Assembly (NCBI GenBank): GCA_018697195.1
Contig: CM031870.1
Span: 3,461,700-3,525,699 of the forward strand
DNA length: 64,000 bases
Source of the DNA: Certhia americana
Taxonomy: Eukaryota > Chordata > Aves > Passeriformes > Certhiidae
Direction of reading: 5' to 3'
The notes under the pieces are model-generated. The model worked only from the letters and a program-made list of their open reading frames with translations, searched no databases and was not told the origin of the DNA. Below, piece after piece: positions 1 to 13,800 of the stretch. Each line of letters begins with the position of its first letter. Position 1 is the stretch's first letter. A program made the position numbers and the translations under genes.

Positions 1-2739
1 CTTCTTGATCTCTTACTTGCATTTTGGGATTATATTTATTTTGGAACCTGTAAACAAAAGCCTGTCCATGGAGTAGGAGAGAGAGGAAAGTCATGGGCCT
101 GTGTCTCATCAGGTTTCTTGTCATGTGTGTTCAGAGCAGACAGTCAGAGGAACAAGCACCCTCCAATCCCTTGGAATTTCTGGCTTTTTTTTCTGTTCTG
201 TTTCGTTTGGTTTGGTTTTTTCCCCCTCTCTTTTTTTCTCCTAGGACAAGTCTAATTTTACACTTATTCTGCTCCCCTTCTCCCACCAGCACTTACTGAT
301 GGAAAGGGTGAGGTCCAGGATTGATGGTGTTTGGGTTGATAAGGCTGAGCTGTGGCAGAGTTTGCAGACACCCCAGTGTGACCCTGCCAGGGCACACTCC
401 TGTACCTGTGAGGGTGGGTGTGCTGAAGGCCCAACAATGATGGCCAAAGCTTCTCCCCAAGTCATTCTTTCACAGTCTTTGATGTCAAGTGAATTTGCTT
501 GGGTGGCTGCAAGCAAGCAGTGAGTAAGGTGGTGCTCACTTAATTTTCTTAGGGTGGAAGGGAGTCAGCACCTCGCTTGCATTAACCTCTTGGTGGCTGT
601 CAGTTCTCTTCTTGTTTCTGTTTTAACTTTCAGTAGTAACTTTTCCACCACTTATGGTGAGATTTCCCATTCCCCTTGAGCGAGTAGGAGAACTTGGCTT
701 GTTTTCAGCTGAATGTGATTCCCATAGCTGGGGGAAGGGATGTGATGTCTGGGAATTTATTTGCTCTAAGATTCAGACGAGACCTGAGTAACTCAAGAAT
801 ATATCAGGGTTACCTACTGTACTAAACCTCAATTCTCACTTTTAAGACATGAATAAGACTTATAATACTCAGAGGCTTACTGATGTATGCTGAGGAAATA
901 ATAATAATTGTTATAATATTTAAGCCCAGTAACTTTGCTCCTCTCTTGGCAAGGCTGTCTGCACTTTCTGGGTATGTCATCCTACCAGTTCTTTGTTTTA
1001 GCTGATGACAATGATTAACAAGACAGATGAGCTAAAATCAAGGAGGATCAAGTTTATGCAAGACTTCTAGTCCTGGGGATGCATTCATATGACAGTCTGA
1101 AAAAACAAAAAAGTCATCACTGTTAGAAACCTTCTCCATTCCTCCACTTCAGGGGTGACTGATGTTGTGTTGCAGTGGTGAAAAACTAAGAATTGGTTAC
1201 ATTTATCCTCAAACTAGAAACTACTTTTTCTGCATGGTGAAAGGGTCTCCAGGTATCTAGTGAACAGAGGCTGCGGGGCAGAGCCATGCTGATGCTATTT
1301 CTTTTTTTTCATCTGTATTAGATAAACTAGGAAAGAGCAAAACACAGAGCACTTTCATGTTGCAAAATCTTTCATTTCAAACTATTTTTTTTTAGATTTC
1401 TGTGTAATGAGCCACTTATAGTTTTTGAGTCTGATCTCGTAATTGTGAGCTTTAGGGTTTGGTAAGCTGCAAATGTGCACGTTTTTGCAAAGTAGTCATT
1501 TGTGTGCTAGGGCTGCAAGGCTATTCTCTTGCAAGAAAAAAGAAAAGTAGGTTAACGTGCAATCCATGGCCACAGCAGTTGGTGTAACTCAGCCATTCCC
1601 TTCTCCAAGCGCTGGGATATGAGGGTAACATTTACAATATGTGCTTTCACATGCTTATCAGGTTGCTTGCTTCAGCAGATGTAATGTGTGCCAGCTCTCT
1701 TTTGAGTTATTATTTTAACAAATGGGTGGGTTTTGGTCAATGGTAAGAGCAGCATTGAAACCATCCAGGGAAAGAGCTGACACTCCTCTTCACCTTCACT
1801 TAAACTGGAGCTGCACCCTCAGATTGCAATTTCCAATTTCCTCGGTCACTACTAAATGCTTTCTCTGGCTGATATGGCTCAGAATGGTGCCACACGTGCT
1901 TATGCATGAAAGCCCTTTGTAGTGTGAAATTAGGGAAGAAAGATATTGCTAATCAGCCCTAACAATGCAGGACTTATTCCTGGATGAGGGGAAAAGGGAA
2001 TGTGGGGAATGGATGTTCCACAAATGTATAACACATTCAGACGAGTTGTTATGCCAGTGTTGGTGTCTGTGCACGGACGCCCTTTTCAGGCTGTAAAATG
2101 CTGCTGTTCATGCAGGGAATTTAAACAAGCCTTCTATTCAAGGCCGAAATTCAAAATAACGCCGAAATCCAAATGGAGGCACTTCAGTTGCATAATAGTG
2201 TCTGTTACAAGGAGGCCTTGGTGCAGTAGATGATGTAATGCTCCTTAAGATAAGGCCCAAGCTGGGGTTGGGGAAAAAGGGAAGACGGTGTCAGTGGCAG
2301 AGCCATTAGAAGTATTGCTAATGGTATCAGAGCTATCCATAGGGTGTTAATTAGCACGCCTGAATAATTCCAAAGTTGATTGTGTTACGACTGTACACGT
2401 GGAAGAACTGCTCGGTGCTACCTGTTTTCTCTGATTATAATCGCTTTTTCCCTGGGGTGAGCTTTCTTGAAGTTCAACAGCGTGCTCAAGTTCCTGTAGC
2501 TGAAAACCTGGTGATTTTGACACTTGCTGGAGGAGCTAAGACTGCTTCTGTCTGCCGGAGAGATGCTTTCTGCTGCTTGCTGAAATTGCAGTGCTTCTCT
2601 TCGGGGCTGTGCCTGAAGCTGTTACTGTTCCGAGGCCCCCGGCAGTTCGCTACGTTATTTCCTCTTTAAGCTTGTGGTTAATATGTACTTATTTTCTCTA
2701 GTTTAGGATTAGTCTTTGTTGCGTCCTCACTGCAAGTGC

Positions 2740-3250
2740 CCCCAGTGTGTTTTTGGGCTGTGGCGCTCAGAGGGGTGACACAGGATTGCTGCCATCCATC
2801 CCTTCGGGCCGCCCCAACCCCTCTCTCCCTGTTCTTACAGTATTCACTCCAGGAAACGCTGAGAAAAGTCGGGAGTAATGGAATTCATGAAATTCAAGCT
2901 GTGCTTCAATGAAAACGTGTTTTCAATTTCTGCCTCCTCGGGAGCCTGAGACTGAAGTGTAATTGTCGGCGCTGGGTGGGGGCTGGGGCCGGGATGAATG
3001 GAAGTGCCGGAGTCAGCGCTCTGCAGAGCCTCTCGCCGCTCTCGGCATTCAGGGGCTGCCGGGCGCTTTGTGGCAGCTTCAGGAAGCGTTTTTGTATCCA
3101 GCTGTCCAAAAAGCCCAGGCGTTTTCCTGCTGGGTTTGATCTGGCTGTCGGGCTCTGAATGACAGTGACATGTTGGAGAGGAACGTGACGGGAGAAGCAT
3201 CAGCTGGGGGTGGTTTATCCCCCCTCTCTGCTCTTGATCCTGCTCACGGT
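2740..3250. promoter_or_regulatory. CpG-enriched patch in intron 1, possible regulatory element
   Basis: Roughly twenty or more CpG dinucleotides within about 450 bases, in an intron that is otherwise CpG-poor, with a G-quadruplex motif at 2974-2993. It contains no TTYH3 exon 1 sequence. It could be an intronic enhancer or a weak alternative promoter; the evidence is composition only. Confidence 0.35.
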
Positions 3251-3269
3251 GTCCTTTGAGTGTCCTGCA

Positions 3270-3375
3270 GCCGATTAAGGGTGAGAATTATAATGGTGAC
3301 TCAAAAGCCTTTGGTAAAACTCATTAATTCATTCCTCCTTTAATTAGACACCCAGCCACAGGCTTATAATTATCA
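3270..3375. promoter_or_regulatory. Cluster of homeodomain-type TAAT sites, possible enhancer
   Basis: Within about 100 bases there are GATTAAGG (3273-3280), TAAT (3290-3293), an AP-1-type TGACTCA (3297-3303), TTAATT (3324-3329), TAATTA (3341-3346) and TAATTA (3367-3372). Density and spacing resemble conserved developmental enhancers, and the cluster directly follows the CpG-enriched patch. No factor can be assigned. Confidence 0.3.
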
Positions 3376-6300
3376 GAGCCCAGGAACATTTGCAGCTGTA
3401 ATAAGCTGTGCTGCATCAGTGGCAGAAATCTTGGATTTTTGGCAAATGCAGATATGGTAGACTCTTCTCGGTTCTGGTTTTTGGTGAGGAATATGCAAGG
3501 GCACAGAAATGAAAGAAGCAGCTGAGTGTATGTTGTGACTGACCTCTGGCTGAATCTTGCCTTGTGGTGTTGAACTGAGAGGAAAGGGTGGAGTTGTCCT
3601 GCTTATAAATATTTTTTTTTTTCCTTGGGAGGTGTAATAATGTAACTTTCAAAGAGGGTAAAGAGGAAGGAGAATCTAATGAAAATATTATCTTAATATG
3701 GGATATTGTATTAAACCTTTGGCACCTGAGGGAATTACACTTTTGGGATAAGTGTAACAAGAACAGTTGCAGACATTGCACACAGCACCCATTTTGCTTT
3801 TGGAAGTTAGGGAATAGCTGAGTGTTCTACAATGAAAAGTACCAGGTACTTTTTTTGAGTCTTCTGGGGGGAAAAAAAATCAATAGTGAACTTCTATTAT
3901 TTTGTAATCTCTTCTTGTTTCTGAAATGGGAAGCAAGGTAATTTCCAGAACTAATTTGTGTGGCTGACCCCAGCAACAGATGATTGGGGTCTTCTGAGAG
4001 AAGCTTGTGTTGCTTCTGGTACCTTTGAAATGCTCATGGGTTTTTTTCTTTTGCAGAAGAAAAAACTAGAGGGAAGGCTGAAAGGATTTCAGGGAAGGAC
4101 TTGTTACTTCTACCCTATTGCATCTCTGCTTGGAGTTCCTATCCTTGCAAATGCCATGGTAGACCCTGATAATATGATCTCCTTTTAGCATTGGACTGAC
4201 AGGCTGTCAAGTGTAAGCAATCCAGAGAAAGGCACAGACACAGGAAAAGGCTAGGGATGGAGATAGCTGGCTCCCACTGGGTTTAGAGATGATTGAAGAG
4301 ATAGGTTTCCTTTTTTAATATTTTTTCCTTAGGTTTTTAAACTTGAGTAAGGTTAGAATGAACACTTTGGACTTGAAAAAATGGGAGCTATTGCACAAGA
4401 GTAGATCAGAGGTACTGCTAGGCAATGGCAAGTATTAATGTTGATGTTCCCTTAAGAGGGAAACTGTTTCAATTGGAGTAGGTGGCAAGAAAAAATGGAT
4501 CAGCTGTGTTTTGGGTCTTTCTGTCTGGATTTAGTGGAAAGCACAGATAGTACATCCAGTGAGGATGGAATGATTTGTTTGACACTTCTGTAGCTAAACA
4601 GAAGTCTTTACTTCTGATGAGGGTGCTATTTTAAAACCACTGTACAACAATTCTTATGTGCCTTTTTGTATTACAATATATAGCTGCTGTCTTCTGTTTG
4701 TCCTTCCCATCCCCTCCCCACACAGGCTGAGTTATTGTTGGTTTAGGAGACTGAGTAGTGCCTGGAACTTGGGTAGGGCTGGGCTTCATCCATGGCCTCT
4801 GAGGTCAAAGACGCTGGGTCTGCTGGCCTTTCCTTATTTCTCTATATATTGAAAATTCCTACTGGTTAGACAACAAACATTGGATCAACCTGAGTAAACA
4901 AATTAGCTGGAGCAGTAAATTTACAGGGTTGAAACTGCCTTTCAATTTCATAAGTACTAATTTGTTAATATCTTTGCTGAGGTTCTTGGCTGATCTTGGA
5001 GACCATGTTCTGGGGCAGGTGTTGTACTCTGGCAGTGCACCTCTTGATCACTTCAGAGGTCGGGGTTTTTTCAATTTTTTCAGCCTGACCTGCCGCGAAC
5101 TAAAAATCTCTTCAAACAGAAGTTCTTCAGCATTTTAAATGCTCCAATATGAAACGAGCAAGCTGACGATGACAAATGTGAAACACGTCAGGTGCTGTTG
5201 ACAGAATTCACTGCGTGGACAAGCGGTGCTCTGGGAGGTGGTGCCAAGGTCCCTGCGTTAGCAGGCGGCTCTTGGAGAAGCCGTGTAAATGATCGTGGAT
5301 GCTGGGAGCGTTCTGCTGAGGTGTAAATAACAAGGTTGGACAGTTTACGCTGGCTCTGCTGTTTTTATTAGTGCAGCTTAGCTTTCGCCTCGGGTGATGT
5401 GGAGGTTATGGGAGAAGGAGGAAGGGACAAGCTGTGAATTTGCCTCCTCTCCCAGCAGAGGATGATGAGGAGGTATGGGGATCTGGTTACCCTAATCCCC
5501 CCTTGGCATGTTAATTCTTCTTGTCTCTGTACTTGTATCTTATGTCTGAAATTCTTACTGAGGCAACTGCTTGCTGGGTCACGTGTGTCTCACTGCAGTG
5601 CCCTTTCAACCTTTTTTGTGTGGATTTTGTTGCAGCTATTAAAATTCAGTTGCCTGCTATAGTATTTCATCGCTGTTAGTTTTGTTCTCAAGAAAATATT
5701 GAGGAACATTGAGAAACAATATTGAAAATATTGTTCTGAGATATGACTGCTTGTCTTATTCCTGTCCTAAATACTTTTACTAGCTATTTGCTAGATATGA
5801 CATCTTCTGCCTGTAGTTGACCCACCTCTTAATGTTTTCTGCAGATCCAAGTTCATTTTTGTGGATAGATCTGAATCACCTTTTGCTAATGGGAGATGCA
5901 CCTCTTGGACCACAGCAGTGACAAATACCACTGGTGAAATGTAGTTCTGCAGGTGTAACCTATGGGCTGGACTCTCATCACTAAGTTAATTGTTAGGTTT
6001 GGTTTACATGTGCTGGCTTCAGCAAGGGTGGTCTTGATCATGTGATGCAATAGATTAAACACACGGTTCCTGAGAAAGAACCAGTTTCCAGGATGGCTTT
6101 GAATGCTTGTCAAGGTTGAAGTTCAAACCAGGCGTGTCTGTTTTTTCTCTGCCAAAGTGAAATTTGCTGCTTTGTCAGAGGTACTGAATGTTGAGCTTCC
6201 TTTCTAACATCTGTGCCTTCAGCTGGGATTCACCAGCAGTTTAGTTCTTTACTTCCTACTCACAAACACATCCATCAGCATTTCTTTGATACTAAAGCTA

Positions 6301-7809
6301 GTCCTACAAGGCTGTCATCCTTGAGGATCCTTGTGAACAACTAGGCTTTTTTCCTAGAGTTTGTGTTCAACTAGCCTTTGACATGCTGTTGCCTTACAAC
6401 AAGCCACTGGTCATGTCTCCTGGGAAAATAGAGATCCTGAGTATTTTCTGTGTAGCTGCCCTCAGACTTTGGTCAGTGCATGGTCATGGCCTTGTGCTAT
6501 GAATGTAAATGTGCTAACTGTAAACAGGGCTGAGACCCTCTGGAAACTGCTGTTCTCCTCAGTTTTAGTCTCAGTGAGGAATATTTTTTTCCTGTTAAGA
6601 GCAGGACATGTGTGAGACAGAGCTGCAGCGCTGTTCCAACTGCAGTAAGGAAGTACTACATGGTGAAAAGTTTGATGTTAACTGCAAGTTGAATATTCTT
6701 TTTGTAGTGAAAACATTAACTATACTGGGATAAGAGTCTTGCTCTTGGTACACCTGTGGTTTGGTCTGTGTGGCTCTTTGTGTCTCAGGACAGTATTTCT
6801 GCTGGTGTAGTTGGGTGAGCTGATGACTGGAGGAAGAGTTGATGTGTGTGCACATACCATCAGCTGGGGGAATTGTGCTGGCCACTGCATGTGGCCATCA
6901 GTGCTGCATTTGGGGTGCTGGCTCTTGCACAATCATGGCTGTAAAGATCTAAAACTCTTCCAGTGCTGCTGAGTGGGGTCTCAGTAGGTAGGAAAGCATC
7001 TCATGTGATTCCCAGCTGCTCACAAGGAACAGAGTCTTTAGGCAGTTAACGTTGCATGCTTTGCTGTCATGTATTTACCATCCAGGCACAGCCAGATAAC
7101 CCCCCAAGCTTGTGCCCCTGGTAGAAAGCCTTCCAAGTGGGGTTACACATTCCAGGCACGTCCTGGCTCAAGCTGAGTTAGTCATGCGTCTCACCAAGCG
7201 TGTCAGATCTGAGACGATCTGTCTCTCTTGCTTCTGCTCTCTAAATCCATGCTCTGTGAAAGACAGTAATCAACAAAAGGGCAGTTGGAGTTGTGGAGCC
7301 TGGTTATATGATCTTGTCACTTCTTTCACCCTGATCTTCAGAGACAGTGTTTTGAGTGCAGAAGTATTTTCAGGAGCTTGGGAAAGTGGCTGGGGCTGTA
7401 CTGTTCAGCTGTAGGGCACTGTCTCAAATTAAATAGTGGCAGCCAATAACAGGAAAATGAAAAATATCTCATTTTTTAGGAGAAAACCAAATGAAAACTT
7501 GATGCCATGCTATCCCTCATGATCATATTATGTGTCTGGAAGCTACTGCTAAAGTTCCTAGTCATGTGGGATTGCACTATCATGTCTTTAAATGTATGCA
7601 AAAACCTGTTCATGTGCCTTCCCTTACATATTTTCCACCTGAGGGCATACTCTAGTGACAATACAATCACTACCATAGCAACCAGCATGTCATAAACAGG
7701 ATTATGGCACCTAGACAGGATGGAGGCACAAAGAATTCAGAAAGGAAGTGGCCCCTCATGTAAATAGCCTCATTATCATGGAGCAGAGCAGGGGAAATAG
7801 TGACACATC

Positions 7810-7838
7810 TGTGTGTGTGTGTGTCTCTGTGTGTGTGG
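7810..7838 (+). repeat. Short (TG)n microsatellite, interrupted
   Basis: A TG dinucleotide run interrupted once by CTC, in intron 1. Likely length-variable. Confidence 0.9.
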
Positions 7839-10800
7839 CACCCAGGGGTTGTGTCACCAGAGAACAGGGGAGGAGGAAGGACACAGGTTCACCTGTGTGG
7901 TGTGTCATTAAACTAATGTGACAAAGCCTTAAGAAGGTGAATCTGTGTCGTTAAAAAGGCAAGGTAAAGCCTACAGAAAGCCTGTTACTGATCTCAAGGT
8001 GCAAGTGCACCAGCCTGCATTGTCTCAGCTAATGAGATTAAACCCCTGAAGGCACCAGGGACACATTCTAACCATCTCTTGTCTTCCTTTCTTCCACTTC
8101 CATGGACATTCATCCTCCAGTCCGTAGAGGGTAAGGTTTGTCTGCTATAAAGTACTGCATTTGTGTCCACTAATGCTGTCTGCAGTTAAAATACTTTCTC
8201 AATGCACATTCAAGCTTGTGCTCTCTTTTAGTATAAACTTGAGCTGTTTCATTGTCAAAGATGATGGGAAGAACCAGCAAAATCAAAAGCTTCAGTCTTT
8301 AGCTCCTTCTGTAGAGAAGACAGTGTCATGTAATGTTCTTGTGCAGACCCATAAAGGAAAGAGAACTACTTTACTTGCACACAGTTACTGCCAGTGGTAT
8401 TGTAGTTGGTTTTATGCTGGATAGATTTAAGTGAGAACAGTTACTGAGTGCTTTGTAAGAGTGAGCAGCTGCTCTGCTCTACTTTGTTCTGCAGTTTATG
8501 CACCACTTGCTTTCATTCAATAAGAGGCAGCATGAAAACACGGGAGTTATTGCAGATATTTCATCTGTGGCTTGAGGGTATCTTATCATGGGGCTGGTCA
8601 TAACTTTTTTCTCGTGAATTGCTTTCAGTCTTCGCAGATTTTGGGTGATGTAACGAATGACTTGATTGCTTCAGTCAGTCAAAAGAACTGCTTGGCTCTC
8701 TCCCAGGAGCTTTAACACCTGCTAAAAGGGTGAAGAATTCTGGGCAACTGCTGCCAGCCCTTAAGTGCTGTGAAAAGTCTCTTGTCAAAGATCCAGCTTT
8801 CTGTCCAGGTTAGGAGTCAAGATAATGTTCCCCACTAATCTAATGGGCTTGGTCAGAGCAGCTCTAACTCTCTATTGTTGCCTGAACTACATTTTGTAGT
8901 GATGGTGTTTTTAGAGAGCTGAGTTTGTGGAAAGGGATCCTGATCACAAGTAGTGATACAAAATTGCTGGGGAGGACATGACTCTCTCCTTTTATTGTAT
9001 TTTTAATTCTGGTCCTGCAATCAGTGAGGTCTGACAGCCTCACCTGATTAGAGAATAAACCTCAGTAAGAGATACTGTGAGTCCTACACTGGGGCAAGTA
9101 GGTTTTTTTTGTTCCTGATTAAGATGCTCACCCAAAATACATTCACAAATGAGGCTTAAAATACCTGTCTATAAAGAATAGAAAGGAAGATTCCCTGTAG
9201 GGAAGGGAGGATCTCAAGCCTGAGATATTTCAAGTGCAAGTTGAATGTATGGTGCAGCCTGGCTTAAAAATCTATATAAAACTACTCATGCAAAGTGATA
9301 CACCTGGCTCCCTTTTATGGCAACCTTTATGGGAGAGTTCATACATAGCCTGGGGTTTTTTTTCTGCTTTACACACTGGTGAATCCCACTTTGGGGTAGT
9401 GTTCCAAACAGGCAAATTGCTGATCTGCACATGTAACAAGGTATTTGGTGCTTCAGAAAAGCTGTTTGCAAATGCAAAGTTAGCCATGAAGGTAACTCTA
9501 GGTATTAGTGCTGAAGGTTGCTATAAAGCCAAGGAATGTGGTTCACTGGTCAAGATAAGGTGGCTGAAAGTCCATCCAGCTGCAGCAGTGAACTGAAAGA
9601 CCCTGAAATAAAAGTAAACACACCAGGCAAATAGCAAATAAGTAACTAAGTATCAGTTCCTGGTGTAGATTTGATGAAAATAAAAAAAAATGTGTTCCAG
9701 GAGCCACAGCAGCAAGAAAAGGTGATACCATGTAGTTCTGTACTTGTTATTCTGGAACCTCTCCCTGAGAATGCTGATCTGGCACTAACAGCTGTTTTTA
9801 AGTAGCTTAATTTAATTTCGAAGTTTGTGTAAGTACTCCCTGCAGGACTGATAAATGCGGTTTGTGTTGTTGTTAGTGGAAGTGGCCAACCTTGGTGATG
9901 TTGCAAACTAAAAGTCATTTTAAGGCACCACAAGGTGTGTGTCAGAGCAACCACAGGGATGGTTCATAGCAGGAAGGTCCCATTGCTCAGCTATCAAAGG
10001 CTGTGGCCTGAATGTTGTAAGGGACGCTGAATTAAATAATCCTCCCCAAGAATTTTCAGGCCAGGACTCTCTCCTGACTCCGTGTTGCTTCAAAGAGCTG
10101 CAGTGGATGAGTGCAGAGTAGTAAGTGGAGGAGGCAGCTGGCTGTTGTCCATTGGATTCCTTCTTCCTTTGCTGGATCCCTCCTCGTGCTTCCAGTTTGA
10201 ATGTTGTGGGCTGTGTTTCTAACCTGAGATGTGAGGCTTAAAACAGCAGACTGAAGAGTCTGTGCTCCTGGGTTTTCTCTTCTGAAAGGCACTGTAACCC
10301 AAAATCTGCCAGTCAACAGTTGTGATCATACTGGGGGAAGAAAAAGGGCCTGGTTTGTGGGTTAGAAGTGCAAGTCCTTCCCAGGGCCAAGTGAGGATCT
10401 GGTGAGCAGGAGCACTGCAGCCCATTCTTCAGCAGATGCTGGTGAATCCTCTGGTGGCTGCCCTTTTGCCGGGCTGTGACTACAGCAGCTGTTTTGACTG
10501 AAGAAACCTTTCCCTTGAGGTTTGTTGGGTGGTTGTGCAACACTTTGGGCTTGGCCTGTCAAGCTCTTCTGCTGTAGTACTTCTGTCGTGTTGTGATTCT
10601 TCATGGATAGAAAGCATTGGTTATTAATCCAAGGGTAGCAGTAGGGCATAGAAATACACAGTAGGCACAGTAATCTCAGCATACCTAGGCAGAGACAAGA
10701 GAAAAGGGAGTTGGTGGGAGGAATAGCTCAGGATTATGCTGTAAGGGGGGAAAACTATCAGCCAGTTTGGGTTGTGAAAGAAAATATACTTCCTCCGTCT

Positions 10801-13800
10801 ACTTCTTTTTAGTTTTGGCCTCATTGAGCAGTGTTGTGGCCTCTCTGAAGGAAAGCTTCAGTGTGTTTAAGGTTTTCATGGTCAAAGGCCCAGGACTGCT
10901 GACTGGTGAGGCTGTCTGTTGGTGGAAGGATGTGATGCTTTCAGAATGCAGAACTGCAGTTGTGAGATGAATTGTCTTTTAGTGGGTGGAGAAGTAGGGG
11001 AAGTTTCCATTATCAACAGCAAGTGTCCAAAGTGGCTTAAATTTCCCAGTGAAAAGTTGCAAAGGGTAAATTCACAAGTAGATAAGTCACATTGCAGTCA
11101 GTGCCTTCTATAAAAGGCACAGCTTTTGCTTTTAGCTTGTGGAGCTCACTTTTTTTCCTAGACAAAAGTTGGTGTTTGGTGCACCTCTCAGCATTGTGTA
11201 AGTGGTGCATGGGATGGTCTCACAGAGCAGCATTGCCAGCTGGAGGCGTGTTCAGGATGAAGGCTCTCCTCCCTGTGGTCAGGTGTGACAGGAACAGCAG
11301 AGCTGCTTGCTGTGCCAAACCTGGTACCACAGACCAGACTGCAGCAGCATCCCCAAGTACTGAAATCTGCTCAGGGCTGTGTCCAAGTGACACAGGGCCC
11401 AGTGCAGAGTGTTGGGCTGCACTCATTACAAGGTGCAGGTCTGTGAAGCTCTGAGCAGATAAAGCTTCCACAGGGCATGTGGACTTTGCATTTCTGCCTC
11501 TCAAACTGTTCCAAGCAGCGTTCTGCTGAGAGGTAGAAGCTCTGCAGTAATTTCTTCCCCAGATGTAGCTGCTATGAAAACAACTGTTGAAGGACTATTT
11601 TCTCACAATGGTCCTCTATCAAGGGCGCTTCAGCGTTACTGGATTAGCATAACAAGGGTGGTTTGAAGCAATGCTGATAAGAGCAGAGTGTTTCCTGCTA
11701 GAATTATGATCGAGCAACTTATAATTCTGCTGTCTTGCACTTTTTTCAATCCTAGACTTAAAAGGAAAGCTTTGGCTGCCTGAAGTGTCACCACTTCCTC
11801 TTCTGCATCTGTAAAGTGCAGAAGGATTTGGTGCTGTCCAAGTCTGCAGTGCACAGGCTGGGGCTGTTTCTAGAAGAGGTCACTTCTGGGAACTGTGGAG
11901 CATTGCAAAAATATTTCCTCCCTTGTGCTGTATCTGTTTTTTCTAATAACCCAGATTATCTGTGTGTTCTCAAGTCCTGTGTGGTTTGTGTTTTGTTGTT
12001 GCTGGTGGTTTTTTATTTAGATTCCTTTGCAACATGCAGGTGCTTAGATATACTCAGAGAGCCCAGGAGAAAACTTAGTGTTGTCACTTTCCTTACAAGT
12101 TAGAGGAGAGTTTTGAAGTTGTTTTTAAAACCCCCAAACAATCAAACCCAGACATCTTTATGTTGTAGAAATCCATGCAAACAAATTGACTTTAGGTTTG
12201 TCTGTGTGTACACTGAAGCCCCAGGAAATCCCGTAGCTGTATGGAGCCCAAACTTTGCTGCAAAATTTGTACTTGTGGTCTGAATCTTTGACAAATGGGT
12301 CTGTTTCTGTACAGAGTTGCAAATTTCTTTTCCAAAGATTATAGGGAGGGAGATTCTGACCAGCGCTTTTTGGCATTGTCTGTAACTGTGTGCTCGAAGT
12401 CTTCTTTACTGTTTAATGACATTAAAGACATTTTTTGGTCCTGATTTGCCATGGAATGGCACTGCTGTATCAGTGCTGCAGTGCCAAGACCTTTGTGTGT
12501 TGGTGAAATTGCATCCAGCACCCATTTGGAATAAATACATTTATGTTGCTTGTTGAACAACTTAAAGAAATGGATAGTACTGTATTCTAACACACTGAGC
12601 ATGATTTTAAATTAGATTTGGGCTGTGAAGATGGATGTTTGTCTATGACAGGCACCTACAGGCAGGACCTCAGCAGAGAAATAATGCAAAATTGTGGTTC
12701 AACACTGAGTCTGTGTTTGTGTAAATAAAACCTAAATCTGAGGTCCTGCATGGGGAATTCTAACACTGATGTGACTCTTCCATCCCTAATAAAATTTGCA
12801 GCCTTAGACATTTTATTCAAACCTCTGTGAAGTGGAAGTTTGTGGCTCCTGAGGTCATGGTCCACAAGGGTGGCTGGAACATTTTGCTCTCTGGGGCTGC
12901 TCAGTGATTAAATCAAAGAACTGACCAGGCTGGAAACAGGTTTTCACACCAGCTCAGAGACAGGTCTGGTTCCAGTTATAGTGTAACTAGGCCTGGTATG
13001 CACAGGAGCAGCCCTGCTAGCCAGGATGTTTGAACAGCTGCCTAATGAGCCAGACTGAACATCTGATCCAGGCATGAAACACTGGATATTCATGGCAGAT
13101 GAATTGTTATAACCCTGCCCTGGCATAAACCTGGCATAGAAACACTGTCCCTGTGCCTTCACAGTGCTTCAGCACTTAAAGCTGGGTGGAAAAGTGTGGG
13201 ACATGACAGGCTTTATGTTGAATCTCCCTTTTAGAATATCTTGGAGTGCTCAATCAAGAAGCAGAATTCAGGAACCAAATAAAAGGTTGCTGGCTGACTT
13301 CTGTCCTCATGTGACCCCATAGGCTTTCCTAAACCATAGCTTTTTTAAACCATCATGGAAAAAAAACCACACTTCTGGTTTTGGCTTATAGAGGAGTTGT
13401 TTCCTGCCCTTTATGGCTTCTTTCTGGTTTGGAGTTGGAAACAATGCTGAGAGCAAATGGAACAACCCACTGGACTGCTGGTGAAAGGGTCTGTAATAGT
13501 ATTTTATTTCTGATTCAGTTGTGACCTGCAGAATTGTAGCTGAGCAGGGAATATTCCTCTTAAAGTGCTAACATCAACCCATCCTTTTCAGAGCGTATTA
13601 TTTCTTTGTTTCTCTCTGCCCTTATGACCACACTGTCCATCACTTTAACAGTCTTGAGCAGTTCTTGTTGCCACATGAGCAGGTGATCAATTTTTCCCTT
13701 CTACAGCAGTAGATTATCTATGATGTGATGCTCTCCTTGGTGGTGTATGTGCATCTGCTCCTCACTAACGTGCATGAATGCTCTGGATGTGACCTGGGAA

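Noticed and set aside
2976..3158. Open frame in the CpG patch as TTYH3 exon 1
   Set aside because: The translation does not resemble the tweety N-terminus and no donor in the right phase follows it.
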